Shown: positions 30,711-40,302, counted from the stretch's first letter. The stretch is 64,000 nt of DNA from Terriglobia bacterium (GCA_020073185.1 JAIQFT010000015.1:1-64000), one strand, 5' to 3'. Notes: a model not told the origin generated them from the sequence alone. Translations and numbers: made by a program.

Positions 30711-33700
30711 GTGCAACGACCGACACGAGTGGCGACACCGGGGGCATTCACACTCGCGTTGGTCTGCCTGGTCTGGCTGCCGTGCGCCTGGGCACAATAC
30801 ACAGTCGGACGGGTGGAAGGAACGGTGATGGATCCGATGGGGGCCGTACTAGTCGGCGCCACGATCCGGCTGGTGAATCGCGCCACCAATTCGACCAGCA
30901 CGTTCACCACCGGCCGCGACGGGTACTACGTCTTTTTTGCGCTTTCGCCCGGCCAATACCAGCTCTCGGCAGAAGCTCCCCGGTTCGCCCGGCGCACGGT
31001 GGACCTGGTGGTTACCAGCGATCAGACGCTGACGCAAAAACTGGTGTTGCCGGTGGGAGATCCCTCGACAACCGTGGAGGTCAAGTCCGACGAGGCGGTT
31101 GCGGTAGCGTCGTCGGACGCGCAACGCAGCATCACGCGCACCGAAGCCGAACTCGCCAACCTGCCCAGCCTGGGGCGCAACATGATCTCGACGGTACAAC
31201 TCGGAGCGGGACTGGCGCCGACGAACAATCCGCGCGGGGGATCCACGTTCGGCGGGGGCGGCTCGTTTGTCATCGTGCTGGGCGTGCAGTCGGGGCTGAT
31301 CGCGGCCAACGGAGGGCGGGCGCGCGCCACCTCGGTGCAACTCGATTACACCGACGCCAACGACTGGGAGGCGGGCGGCTTCGCTCCCGGCATGCAGGCG
31401 ATCACGCCCGACATGCTGCAAGAGCTGAAAATTCTGACCAGCAACTTTTCCGCTGAGTACGGGGTCAAGTCGAACGCGCAAGTGATCATGGTGACCAAGA
31501 GCGGGAGCAACTTCCTGCACGGCAGCGCCTACGACTTTGTTCAGAACGATGCCTTCAACGCGCGCGACTACTTCGACCAGACGGGCCATGCTTCGCCCCT
31601 GAAGCAGAACGTGTACGGGATCACGCTGGGCGGACCGCTGAAGAAAAACCGGACCTTCCTGTTCGGCGGGTACGAAGGGCGGAGGACGCGGGGTGGAAGC
31701 TTCACCGCGCTGGCCAACGTGCCGAGCGCGGCGGCGCGGGCGCGCGCCACCGACCCGTCCATCATTGATCTGATGAACCGGTTCCTGCCGGCGGCGACCG
31801 GGACGACCAACAACCCCGACATCGGGACGGTCGCGGTCCAGGTGCCATCGCCGGTGGACAACTATCAGTTCGTGATGAAAGCGGACCACCAGATCAGCGA
31901 GGCGCACAGGATTTCCGCGCGCTACCTGCAGGGGACGGCGTCGTTCGTGGCGCGCTTCCCGTCGCAGAACACGCTGCGCGGCTTTGATGTGGACAACCAC
32001 TTCGAACTGCGCAACCTGAACATTACCGACACGTTGATTCTCAGCCCGAAGACGGTGAACGAGCTGCGGGCGGCGTACGGACGTTCGGTGGCGCAGGGAG
32101 CGCCGCAAAACGGGCTGGATACACCGCGCTTCCTGATCAGCGGGCTGGTAAATTTCGGCGCGCTGCAGTCGGTGCCGGCGAGCCGGGTGTTCAACGTTTT
32201 CCAGTTGAACGAGGTCTTCAGTCACCTGCTTGGCAGCCACGTGCTGCGGGTGGGCGTGGACCTGCGCAAGATCCAGGACAACTCGGTGAATGCGACCAAC
32301 AGCCGCGGCGTTTTCACGTTCGCGTCGCTGAACCAGTTCCTTGCCGGCCAGCCGACCGCGTGGACGCAGTTGTTCGGCAATACCAGCCGCGGATTCCGCA
32401 CCGGCCTGTACGGGTTCTTCGTGCAGGATGATTGGAAGTTGAAGCCGACGCTAACCATCAACGCCGGCCTGCGGTGGGAAATACAAGGCGCGCTCAGCGA
32501 TGCCGGCGGCAGTACTTCCATTCTTGATCCGCGTAGCACGGGAACCATCGGGGTGGCGGGACCGGGGCCGCTGGGAAGCTTTCGACTGGGTGGAGACGCA
32601 ATTGAGGCGAACCCTTTTAATATCGCGCCCCGGATCGGCTTTGCCTGGAACCCGCATGTCGGCAAGTTGGTGATCCGCGGCGGCTACGGGATTTATTGGG
32701 ATTCGTTCACCTTCAGCCCGCTGGCGGCGTCGCGCTCGGTGCCGCCTTTCAATTACAGTCCGAGCCTGTCCTGCGTGTCGATACTTGCGCCGACCTGCCA
32801 GATGACGGGCGCCAACAATGTTCAGAACTTGCTGCAGGGCACGGCCCTGATCCAGACGCAGACGCAAGCGCAGATCGGCGGATTTGGCCAACTGACGAAC
32901 TTCAAGAGCGTCACCACCAGCGATCCGCATCTGGGCAACCCCTACGTACAGCAGTTCAGCTTCGGGATTGAGCGGCAAATGCCGGCGAACTCGGTGTTCA
33001 CGCTGGGGTACGTGGGCACCAAAGGCACGCAACTGACGCGGCTGGTGGCCATCAATCCGCTGGTACGTCGTCCCGCCGGGGCAACCGGCATCGCCGACGA
33101 AACAACGCGCCTCAGCCAGTTCCAAGCCGCGGCCGGAACGGAGAACGGGGCGGGAAATGCGCGGCTGGACCCGCGGTTCGACCAGGTGAACCTGCATGAA
33201 GCGGGCGGCAGCTCGATCTATCACTCGCTGCAAGTCGAGTGGAAGAAGGGGTTCTCGCACGGGCTGCAATTCCAGGCTTCATATACCTGGTCGAAATCCA
33301 TCGACGACGCTTCTGATTTCAGCCCCACCATCCAGGCCAACGACAACAGCTTCGCGCAAGATGCCGCGAACCCGCGGGCGGAACGGGCGGTGTCGAATTT
33401 CGACATCGCGCACCGCGTGCTGGTCACCGGAATTTGGCGGATCCCGTTTTTCCACCACTTGAACGGGACGCCGAGGAAAGTGCTGGACGGCTGGAGCTTC
33501 GAGTCGGTGAACCTGTGGCAGACGGGGATCCCGGCGACCGTGCTAGCGGGCGCGCGGCGGGGCATTGCCGACGTGAACCTGGACGGCAACCTGATTCCCA
33601 CCGGCGCCGACAACACGCGCGCCAACTGCGCGGCCGACGCCTCCTTCCGGCTGGGCGATGCGAGCGCAATCCATGGATACTCGCAGCCGCTGCTGGGCAA

Positions 33701-33974
33701 CAACGGCACCTGCGGGCGCAACACCATCCGCATGAACCACCTGGCCAACTTCGACTGGTCGCTGTTCAAGGAGACAACGCTGACCGAGAGAGGGTGGATG
33801 GGATCGGCGCCGCTGACGCTGCAACTGCGAGCCGAGGCCTACAACGTGTTCAACGTGCCGTTCCTGACGGCGCAGACCGATAACTGGCGGACCGTCGCCA
33901 GCCCCAGTTTCGGCTTGTACAACTCCGCCGGCGCGACGCGGCGCCTGCAGTTGGCGGCGAGATTGAGTTGGTAA
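30711..33974 (+). CDS. Oar-like TonB-dependent outer-membrane receptor
   Basis: 1087 aa with a GTG start and a signal peptide (LVCLVWLPCAWAQ). The N-terminal carboxypeptidase-regulatory-like beta domain is at residues about 28-110 (GRVEGTVMDPMGAVLVGATI). A plug domain follows, then a long barrel ending in RLSW, a typical outer-membrane terminal aromatic. This domain order is greatly expanded in Acidobacteriota and is usually linked to uptake of plant polymers or metal/organic complexes. Ligand unknown; location before a CoA-ligation operon suggests an organic acid or aromatic. Confidence 0.9.
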   Translation: MQRPTRVATPGAFTLALVCLVWLPCAWAQYTVGRVEGTVMDPMGAVLVGATIRLVNRATNSTSTFTTGRDGYYVFFALSPGQYQLSAEAPRFARRTVDLVVTSDQTLTQKLVLPVGDPSTTVEVKSDEAVAVASSDAQRSITRTEAELANLPSLGRNMISTVQLGAGLAPTNNPRGGSTFGGGGSFVIVLGVQSGLIAANGGRARATSVQLDYTDANDWEAGGFAPGMQAITPDMLQELKILTSNFSAEYGVKSNAQVIMVTKSGSNFLHGSAYDFVQNDAFNARDYFDQTGHASPLKQNVYGITLGGPLKKNRTFLFGGYEGRRTRGGSFTALANVPSAAARARATDPSIIDLMNRFLPAATGTTNNPDIGTVAVQVPSPVDNYQFVMKADHQISEAHRISARYLQGTASFVARFPSQNTLRGFDVDNHFELRNLNITDTLILSPKTVNELRAAYGRSVAQGAPQNGLDTPRFLISGLVNFGALQSVPASRVFNVFQLNEVFSHLLGSHVLRVGVDLRKIQDNSVNATNSRGVFTFASLNQFLAGQPTAWTQLFGNTSRGFRTGLYGFFVQDDWKLKPTLTINAGLRWEIQGALSDAGGSTSILDPRSTGTIGVAGPGPLGSFRLGGDAIEANPFNIAPRIGFAWNPHVGKLVIRGGYGIYWDSFTFSPLAASRSVPPFNYSPSLSCVSILAPTCQMTGANNVQNLLQGTALIQTQTQAQIGGFGQLTNFKSVTTSDPHLGNPYVQQFSFGIERQMPANSVFTLGYVGTKGTQLTRLVAINPLVRRPAGATGIADETTRLSQFQAAAGTENGAGNARLDPRFDQVNLHEAGGSSIYHSLQVEWKKGFSHGLQFQASYTWSKSIDDASDFSPTIQANDNSFAQDAANPRAERAVSNFDIAHRVLVTGIWRIPFFHHLNGTPRKVLDGWSFESVNLWQTGIPATVLAGARRGIADVNLDGNLIPTGADNTRANCAADASFRLGDASAIHGYSQPLLGNNGTCGRNTIRMNHLANFDWSLFKETTLTERGWMGSAPLTLQLRAEAYNVFNVPFLTAQTDNWRTVASPSFGLYNSAGATRRLQLAARLSW

Positions 33975-34132
33975 TTGCAGTGACGATGTAGGGACGAGCG
34001 AGTTGAAGTAGGGCAATCACACGGTTCGTTGGGTCAAGCATTCCTCGTACAGACAGCGAATCCAGCAACGGGCAATTGAGGTCACGCAGCGTCCGAGCGG
34101 ATGAGATGCGAAGACGCCGAGGAGAAATGGGA

Positions 34133-35533
34133 ATGAGTAGCGAGAAAACCATACCCTGGCCGGCAGTGCCGATCCCAAAACCGGAGGAGGTCTATGCCGG
34201 TTTGAGTGATCAGGCGAAGGATTATCCACTGTTTCTTGAATCCATCTGTCGTCAATCACACAACTTCGAAAAACCGGAGGCGTTGTCGCGCCTGCGGGTT
34301 TATGACACCTCCACGCGCATGATGATCGGACACTGGTGTTCGTCCATGTTGTCCGAGCTAGGCGCGGAGGTCATTCAGATCGAGCCGCCGGGCGGCGACC
34401 CGATGCGCAAGCTGACTCCTTTCGGGCGGAAAGAGTACATGTTCACCGACAAGGAGACGGGCGAGCCAGTGGGAGCCCACTTCCTGCACGAGATGCGCAA
34501 CAAGATGTCGGTGACGCTCAACCTGGAAACGGAAGAGGGAAGGGAGATCTTCAAGAAGTTGGCGGTGCACGCGGACATCGTCATTGAAAACGATCCGCCG
34601 GGACATCGCGATAGCCTGGGGATCGGCTACCGTCAGTTGAAGGAGATCAACCCCCGTCTGATCTACTGCTGGGTGGGCCAACTCGGGCAGTGGGGCCCGC
34701 ACAAGGACAAGCCCGGGATGCTGGAGCCGACGGCGCAGGCGGCCTGCGGCTTCTGCCACGGCACCGGCGATCCCAAGGAGTTCGGCGGCACCCCGATGCG
34801 CTCGGCGCTGTGGATGGCCGATCACGTCGGCGGGACGCAGGCGGCCATGGGCATCCTGGCGGCGCTGTATTACCGCGAGATGGTGTCTGGCGAAGGGCAG
34901 TTTGTCGAAGCGACATCGGCGGAAGCGATCATCCGCATCCTCGACTACTCGTGGGCGTGGTACGGCATGGATGGCAGCATCCGGCCGCGCTTCGGCAACT
35001 GGGACCTGGCCATCAACATTTACGCCGTCAATCCTTGCAAGGACGGCTACATGATGGTGGGCGGGGGCCACGACCGCCTGTGGTACCGCATCTGGCGCGT
35101 GGTGGGCGACGAGCATCCGGCGGTCGAAGAGGACATCCTCGGCGATCCGCACCTGCGTGAAGTGGCCGATCGCCTGGCCATGAACCAGCAGATCAAGACC
35201 TACACCATGCTGGGCGAGTGGCTGAAAGACAACTCCCGTAGCGATGCGGAACGGAAGCTCTCCAAGCAGCAGGTGGCGTCGGGCGGCGTGCTCTACGTCA
35301 ACGAAGTGGCCGAGTACCCGCACTTCAAGTATCGCGGCCACGTGGCGGAGACCGAGTCGCCGCACTACGGCAAAATCCTGTACGGGACCACACCCTTCCA
35401 GCAACACAAGACACCGGGCCGCCTGAAGTGGATGGGCCGCCCGACCGGCTATGACAACCAGGACACGTACCGTCGGCTGCTCGGCTTCACCAGTGAAGAC
35501 TTCGCGCGGCTGCAAAAGGCGAACGTCATTTGA
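34133..35533 (+). CDS. Class III CoA-transferase, subunit 1
   Basis: 466 aa, CaiB/BaiF (family III) CoA-transferase, which swaps CoA between carboxylic acids through an aspartyl-CoA anhydride. ATG 34133 is taken because GAGGAGAAATGG precedes it; the open frame begins at a TTG 57 nt upstream. LSELGAEVIQIEPPGGDP is the family N-terminal motif, and the likely catalytic Asp is D230 in MADHVGGTQAA. It carries about 45 extra N-terminal residues compared with the 400-aa norm. A related gene follows after 14 nt, as in BbsEF-type two-subunit transferases. Confidence 0.88.
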   Translation: MSSEKTIPWPAVPIPKPEEVYAGLSDQAKDYPLFLESICRQSHNFEKPEALSRLRVYDTSTRMMIGHWCSSMLSELGAEVIQIEPPGGDPMRKLTPFGRKEYMFTDKETGEPVGAHFLHEMRNKMSVTLNLETEEGREIFKKLAVHADIVIENDPPGHRDSLGIGYRQLKEINPRLIYCWVGQLGQWGPHKDKPGMLEPTAQAACGFCHGTGDPKEFGGTPMRSALWMADHVGGTQAAMGILAALYYREMVSGEGQFVEATSAEAIIRILDYSWAWYGMDGSIRPRFGNWDLAINIYAVNPCKDGYMMVGGGHDRLWYRIWRVVGDEHPAVEEDILGDPHLREVADRLAMNQQIKTYTMLGEWLKDNSRSDAERKLSKQQVASGGVLYVNEVAEYPHFKYRGHVAETESPHYGKILYGTTPFQQHKTPGRLKWMGRPTGYDNQDTYRRLLGFTSEDFARLQKANVI

Positions 35534-35547
35534 GGCGGAGGAAAAAC

Positions 35548-36918
35548 ATGGCAACTGATACCGCTGTTTCCAAAACCCCGCAAATCAGTTTCGAGGAGTT
35601 TTGCCGCAAGACCTTCGACCCGAAGGGCGAGTTCGCCAAGCCTGAAGCATTGAAGGGCATCCGCGTGCTCTCCTGTACGCAGTACATTCTGGGTCCGTCT
35701 TGCGCCTCGTATCTGGCGGAACTGGGCGCCGAGGTCATTAAGATCGAAGCTCCCCGGCGCGGTGAGGCGATGCGCCACACCACGCCGTTCAACGAACCAT
35801 TTCTCTACCCGCTCTCCAAGTACGTGCCCGAGCGCGGCACCGGCCTGGGGTTCCTGGGCGCGAATCCGAACGAATACTTCTGCTCCATCGATTTCCACCG
35901 GCCGGAGGGCCAGAACCTGGTCAAGAAGCTGGCGGCGAAATCGGACGTATTCGTGGAAAACTATCGTCCGGGAACGTTCGACCGCTGGGGCATCGGCTAC
36001 CGGCAGTTGAGCGCGATCAACCCGCGGCTGGTTTACCAGTGGCTGGGCGGGTTCGGCGGCTGGGGTCCGGGGCGCGTACGCGCGTCCTACGACATTCTCG
36101 GCCAATCCCAGGGCGGCAACTTCGGCATGACCGGCGCGCCCGAGTTCAAGGGAGGTTCGCCTGCCAAGCACACCATCTGGCTCGCCGATTACTGGGGCGG
36201 AATGATGGGAGCGGTCCAGATCCTGGCCTCTCTCTATTACCGCGACAAGATTTCTGGCGAGGGCACCTTCATGGAGTATTCGCAGGTGCACGGCGTGACC
36301 CGGCAACTGGAGTACGCGCTGCCGCTGTACGGGCGGCACGGCATCACCCGCGAACGGTGGGGCACCTGGGACACGCAACTCTGTGTGCACGGGATCATCA
36401 AATGCGGCAAGTCCTCGTACCCGAACTCCGATAATCCACAGGAGAACGAGGAAGGCTACATCCTGATCAGTGCCAGCAGCGACGAAGACTTCGCGCGTTT
36501 GTGCAAAACGATTGGCGACGGTAATGTTGCCTCGAAGTACGGCAAGGCCGATGCGCGCGTAAAGCCGGAAGCGCAGATGGAGATTTACCCATTCCTGGAG
36601 AAGTGGGCGGCGGACAAGACCAAGGAAGACGTCGCCAACATTCTCGACAAAGCCAACATCCTCAACCAGCCCGTGTGGAACGCCAAGGAGGTTGCTACCA
36701 ACCCTCACTGGCAGCAGCGCGGCGCGGTGCGTTGGCTGGACGACCCCTACTACGGAGACCTGCTGCACCAGGGGCCGGGGTACAAGATGTCGCAAACCCC
36801 GCCGCGTTTGAAGTGGGCCCTGAAACCCGTCGGCGCAGACAACGAAATGATCCTGGGAAAACTGGCCGGCTTGACGCCCGAAGATATCAAGCGGTTGGAA
36901 GACCAGGAGTGCATCTGA
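35548..36918 (+). CDS. Class III CoA-transferase, subunit 2
   Basis: 456 aa, clearly related to the preceding product. It shows LAELGAEVIKIEAPRRGE, ENYRPGTFDRWGIGYRQL and a probable catalytic Asp at D214 (WLADYWGGMMGA). ATG 35548 follows GGCGGAGGAAAAAC. Since both subunits retain the Asp, each could be active or they may form a heterodimer. In anaerobic toluene degradation (R)-benzylsuccinate is activated by such a pair. The acyl substrate here is unknown. Confidence 0.88.
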   Translation: MATDTAVSKTPQISFEEFCRKTFDPKGEFAKPEALKGIRVLSCTQYILGPSCASYLAELGAEVIKIEAPRRGEAMRHTTPFNEPFLYPLSKYVPERGTGLGFLGANPNEYFCSIDFHRPEGQNLVKKLAAKSDVFVENYRPGTFDRWGIGYRQLSAINPRLVYQWLGGFGGWGPGRVRASYDILGQSQGGNFGMTGAPEFKGGSPAKHTIWLADYWGGMMGAVQILASLYYRDKISGEGTFMEYSQVHGVTRQLEYALPLYGRHGITRERWGTWDTQLCVHGIIKCGKSSYPNSDNPQENEEGYILISASSDEDFARLCKTIGDGNVASKYGKADARVKPEAQMEIYPFLEKWAADKTKEDVANILDKANILNQPVWNAKEVATNPHWQQRGAVRWLDDPYYGDLLHQGPGYKMSQTPPRLKWALKPVGADNEMILGKLAGLTPEDIKRLEDQECI

Positions 36919-36927
36919 GGAGGCACC

Positions 36928-37305
36928 ATGCTGCTAACTTGCCCGAACTGTAAGACTAAGAATTTTCTGGATCCCTACCCCTTTTGGAATTTCAAGGGGA
37001 CGACCCAATGCGCCGGGTGCAAGAAAATCTGGCGGCTGGAGACCTCCAACGGAGCCTGCGTTAGCGGGCCGGAGGCGGCGTCGGGAACAGCCGACCTGCT
37101 GCCCGGCTTCGCCGAGACGCCGGCCTACGAAGGCATTTCCGGTACGGGGCTGACCCGTCCCGCTCCCAAAGCGCAGAAGGAAACCGTCTGCAAACCCAAA
37201 GCCATTAAGCGCAACGTCCGCGGCAATGTCATCGCGGGCTATCCGCTTACCAAGAACGATCTCGTCGGCAGCCGCGCAAAATTCATGGTTGCCGGGGCGA
37301 AGTGA
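36928..37305 (+). CDS. Zinc-ribbon protein of the CoA-transferase operon, 125 aa
   Basis: The N-terminus has CPNCKTKNFLDPYPFWNFKG and then CAGCKKIW, a four-Cys ribbon (Cys 5, 8, 30 and 33). After a linker the C-terminal half (KAIKRNVRGNVIAGYPLTKN) is basic. GAGGAGGCACC directly precedes the ATG, 9 nt after the subunit 2 stop. Presumably an accessory or electron/metal-binding subunit for the neighbouring enzymes. No named family recognised. Confidence 0.7.
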   Translation: MLLTCPNCKTKNFLDPYPFWNFKGTTQCAGCKKIWRLETSNGACVSGPEAASGTADLLPGFAETPAYEGISGTGLTRPAPKAQKETVCKPKAIKRNVRGNVIAGYPLTKNDLVGSRAKFMVAGAK

Positions 37306-37319
37306 GAAACGGAGGGCAT

Positions 37320-37955
37320 ATGCACTATAACGACAAGTCGCTCTGCGTCCGCTGTACCCATCTGCGCCCGGCACTGGACCCCAATATTCAGAAGGCGTAC
37401 CTCGGCAAGTGCGTAAAGCGCGAATTTCCCTTCACCCTGGCTATCACGCTGCAGGGCTGGTCGGAATGCGAGGTCTTCCAGGATAGCGGGAAAGCCTACG
37501 TGCCGCCCGATCCGGCGGTGGCGACGGCTGCCGCCGCTGCCAAGAGCGCCAAGGGAGCCAAGCGCGTCGAGTTCTACTATTCCAGTAAGCAGAAGTCCGG
37601 CGAGCTGTTTCCCTGCGACAACAACAAGGCCTTGGAACTGGTCCACGCCCTCAAAGCAGCGGGGGTGGACGCCAAAGCCATTGACGTGGCCGACGTGAAA
37701 GATCGTTTCCCGGTCTATCACAAATCGGTCAGCGGACCGGACGCAACCGTGCGCCCGGTGTTCGGCGCCAAGGGCGCGCTGGTGGAGGATTTCGGCACCA
37801 ACGTTCCCGCCCTGCTGGTCTTTGAAGGCGACCGGTATCCGACGTTTGCCTTTCCACGGAGCGATGCCAAACGGGGCACCATCCGGGTGGAGCAGGCGCT
37901 GGAAGACCTGATCGCGGAAACGAAAGGCGCCGCCGTAGGCGCGGCGCACGACTGA
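37320..37955 (+). CDS. Cys-containing accessory protein, 211 aa
   Basis: ATG 37320 after ACGGAGGGCAT. The first 50 residues hold CVRCTHLRP, KCVKREFPF and SECEVF, four Cys that could bind zinc or an iron-sulfur cluster. After an Ala-rich linker, residues about 82-200 look like a thioredoxin/glutaredoxin-type fold (VEFYYSSKQKSGELFPCDNN...NVPALLVFEGDRYPTF). The upstream frame overlaps by 4 nt if a GTG at 37302 is used. Not a recognised family; its position suggests it works with the CoA-transferases. Confidence 0.65.
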   Translation: MHYNDKSLCVRCTHLRPALDPNIQKAYLGKCVKREFPFTLAITLQGWSECEVFQDSGKAYVPPDPAVATAAAAAKSAKGAKRVEFYYSSKQKSGELFPCDNNKALELVHALKAAGVDAKAIDVADVKDRFPVYHKSVSGPDATVRPVFGAKGALVEDFGTNVPALLVFEGDRYPTFAFPRSDAKRGTIRVEQALEDLIAETKGAAVGAAHD

Positions 37956-37964
37956 GGAGGGGGC

Positions 37965-39623
37965 ATGGGGGAACTTGAACATCTTCCGCCCCGCGATCTC
38001 TGGCCGACTCGAATTTACACATTGCCGGAGTTTGCCTCTTACCCCGACCGGCTGAACCCGACCGAGGAGTTGCTGGACAAAGCGGTCGCAGCCGGCCGGG
38101 GCGATCGCCCGGCTATCCTGTTCGAGGACCAGAAGATCACCTACGGGCAGTTGCTGGCCCAGTCCAACAAGCTGGGGAATGCGCTGCGCGGGCTCGGGAT
38201 CAACGCGGGCGACCGCGTGATCCTGCGTTCACCCAACATTCCGCCCGCGCTGGTCACCAACTTCGCGGTGCTGAAACTGGGTGCGGTGTTGACGCCGACC
38301 TCGCCGTTGTTCTCGCGTGCGGAAATCGCGCACGTGGCCAACGATGCCGAGGCGGTAGCGATCGTGGTCCATGCCGCGCTGCTGGCCGAACTGGAAGCGG
38401 CGCGCGCTGACCTGAAAACCGTCGAAAACATCATCGTGATCGGCGGCGAACCGGCGGATCTGAAGGCCAAGGGCTACCTGCCGTATAGCGAGCTGCTGCA
38501 GTCCGGGAGCGCATCCCTGGACCCGGTGCTGCGAAACCGGCAAGACCTCGGCATTCTGCTCTACACCTCGGGCACCACCGGCCGGCCCAAAGGCACGGTG
38601 CATTTCGTCGAGGAGACGCTGATCATCCCCGACGCGTTCGGCAAGTACGGCTGGCGCGTTACGGAGAACGATGTCCTCGGCGGGACCGCACCGCTGGCGT
38701 TTGGCGCCGGCTACTCGACTTTCGCCACCATTCCGTTTCGCTTCGGAGCGGCCGCGTCGCTGATCTCGAAGTTCGAGCCGGAAAAGGTCTTCGAGACCAT
38801 CCAGAAGCACAAAATCACCGTGCTTTCCCTGGCGCCGACGGCCTACCGCAAAATGATGCAGGTGCCGGATGCGGAGAAGAAGTACGATCTCCGCAGCCTG
38901 CGCATCTGTACCGGCGGCGGCGAAAGCCTGACGGCGGCCACCTACCACGCCTGGAAAAACAAGTTCGGGGTTGACATCTACGAGGGTCTGGGCACCACCG
39001 AGATGATGTACGTGTTCGCCTCGAACGTGGTCAGCCTGAAGGCGAGGCCGGGTTCCTTCGGCCAGGCGGTCCCCGGCTATGAACTCAAGGTGATCGACGA
39101 AGACGGGCAGGAAACCAAGCCCGGCAACGCCGGACACTTTATGGCTCGCGGACCGACCGGCACTATCTACTGGCGCGACTTCGAAAAGCAGAAGCACGCC
39201 ATCTCGCCGGACGGCTGGAACCGAGCGGGCGATTTCGTCTACGCGGACGAGGACGGGTACTTCTGGTTCGTGTCCCGCGAGGACGACGTTATCAAAAGCT
39301 CGGCCTACCGCATCGGTCCGGAGGAGATTGAGGTCACGCTCAACGCTCATCCGGCGGTGGCGGAAGCGGGGGTCATCGGCGTGCCCGATGAAATCCGCGG
39401 CCAGATCGCGAAGGCGTTCGTGGTGCTGAAACCAGGGGAAAAAGCCACTGCGGAAGAGCTGATCGAGTTCTGCCGCGGGCGGATTGCGACCTACAAGATG
39501 CCCCGCGAGGTCGAAATCGTGGCGGAACTGCCACGCACGCCAACCGGCAAGCTGTTACGACGGGTGTTGCGCGACAAGGATAAGGCCAAGGCTGGTGGCC
39601 GCGCCCCAGTGCACAGTGCTTAA
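37965..39623 (+). CDS. Acyl-CoA synthetase, benzoate-CoA ligase-like
   Basis: 552 aa, class I adenylate-forming enzyme: acid + ATP + CoA gives acyl-CoA + AMP. The P-loop YTSGTTGRPKG is near residue 199, the GGGESLTAATYH/YEGLGTTEMMY region is the A5 motif, and NRAGDFVYADEDGYFWFVSREDD is the A7 hinge. PTGKLLRR near 529 holds the catalytic lysine. The N-terminus (LNPTEELLDKAVAAGRGDRPAI) resembles benzoate and 2-aminobenzoate CoA ligases. A GAGGAGGGGGC ribosome site lies 9 nt after the previous stop. It ends the operon; a hairpin follows. Confidence 0.88.
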   Translation: MGELEHLPPRDLWPTRIYTLPEFASYPDRLNPTEELLDKAVAAGRGDRPAILFEDQKITYGQLLAQSNKLGNALRGLGINAGDRVILRSPNIPPALVTNFAVLKLGAVLTPTSPLFSRAEIAHVANDAEAVAIVVHAALLAELEAARADLKTVENIIVIGGEPADLKAKGYLPYSELLQSGSASLDPVLRNRQDLGILLYTSGTTGRPKGTVHFVEETLIIPDAFGKYGWRVTENDVLGGTAPLAFGAGYSTFATIPFRFGAAASLISKFEPEKVFETIQKHKITVLSLAPTAYRKMMQVPDAEKKYDLRSLRICTGGGESLTAATYHAWKNKFGVDIYEGLGTTEMMYVFASNVVSLKARPGSFGQAVPGYELKVIDEDGQETKPGNAGHFMARGPTGTIYWRDFEKQKHAISPDGWNRAGDFVYADEDGYFWFVSREDDVIKSSAYRIGPEEIEVTLNAHPAVAEAGVIGVPDEIRGQIAKAFVVLKPGEKATAEELIEFCRGRIATYKMPREVEIVAELPRTPTGKLLRRVLRDKDKAKAGGRAPVHSA

Positions 39624-39662
39624 CCGGCGGGAGACTGCGCACACAACATCCAGTCGTGTGCC

Positions 39663-39694
39663 GCGCTGGGACGCCTAACCGGGCGTCCCGGCGC
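39663..39694 (+). terminator. Hairpin after the CoA-ligase operon
   Basis: GCGCTGGGACGCC (39663-39675) and GGCGTCCCGGCGC (39682-39694) pair with one G-U wobble and a 6-nt loop. It is 40 nt past the ligase stop. Confidence 0.6.
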
Positions 39695-39825
39695 ATCGGT
39701 GGTCACTGGAGCAACGCGGCCGAACCCTTTCATTTTGGGGAGGGTACAAGGCCGCAAGCTCTGGTGGCTGCCATCCACTGAACCTGCCTTGCAAGCAAGT
39801 CGCGGGCGTGCGAAATTACTCTCCC

Positions 39826-40278
39826 ATGAATTTTTCCTACAATCACTCCTGGTTATGCGAGCGGATCGTGGACGAATCGCACGTCGCCACCGTCTACGCC
39901 GACCGCGAGGGCCTCATTCGCCTGTGGAATGCCGGCGCGGAAGCCATGTTCGGCTACACCGCCGCGGAGGCGGTCGGGCAGTCGATGGAGATGATCATCC
40001 CGGAAAAGCATCGCGCCCGGCACAACGAGGGTTATCGCCGGGTGATGGAAACCGGCATCACCAAGTACGGACGGGATGTGCTCGCCGTGCCTGGCTTGCG
40101 CAAGGACGGAACTCGCATCTCGATTGAGTTTTACATCAGCCTCGTGCGCTCGCCGAACGGCGACGTGCTGGGCGCGGCCGCCATGATCCAGGATGTCACC
40201 TCCCGCTGGGAGCGCGAGAAGGCGATGCGCGCCAAGCTGGCCGCGCTGGAAGCGAAGGCGGCGGAATCAGGTACGTGA
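39826..40278 (+). CDS. Single-domain PAS protein
   Basis: 150 aa, consisting almost only of one PAS domain (about residues 12-130): VATVYADREGLIRLWNAGAEAMFGY, then ISIEFYISLV and GAAAMIQDVTSRWEREKA, followed by a short helical tail. No kinase, cyclase or HTH is attached, so it must signal through partners. ATG 39826 is preferred to GTG 39808. Likely a ligand or redox sensor in the same region. Confidence 0.82.
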   Translation: MNFSYNHSWLCERIVDESHVATVYADREGLIRLWNAGAEAMFGYTAAEAVGQSMEMIIPEKHRARHNEGYRRVMETGITKYGRDVLAVPGLRKDGTRISIEFYISLVRSPNGDVLGAAAMIQDVTSRWEREKAMRAKLAALEAKAAESGT

Positions 40279-40302
40279 AAACGAATTGGGGCGGCAAAAC
40301 CT

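Noticed and set aside
32451-33269. Minus-strand frame inside the TonB receptor gene
   Set aside because: Arg-rich shadow without a start site; the receptor frame is complete and typical.
34076-34132. 19-residue extension of the first CoA-transferase from TTG 34076
   Set aside because: It is Arg-rich, lacks a ribosome site and is not family-like, whereas ATG 34133 has GAGGAG at the correct distance.
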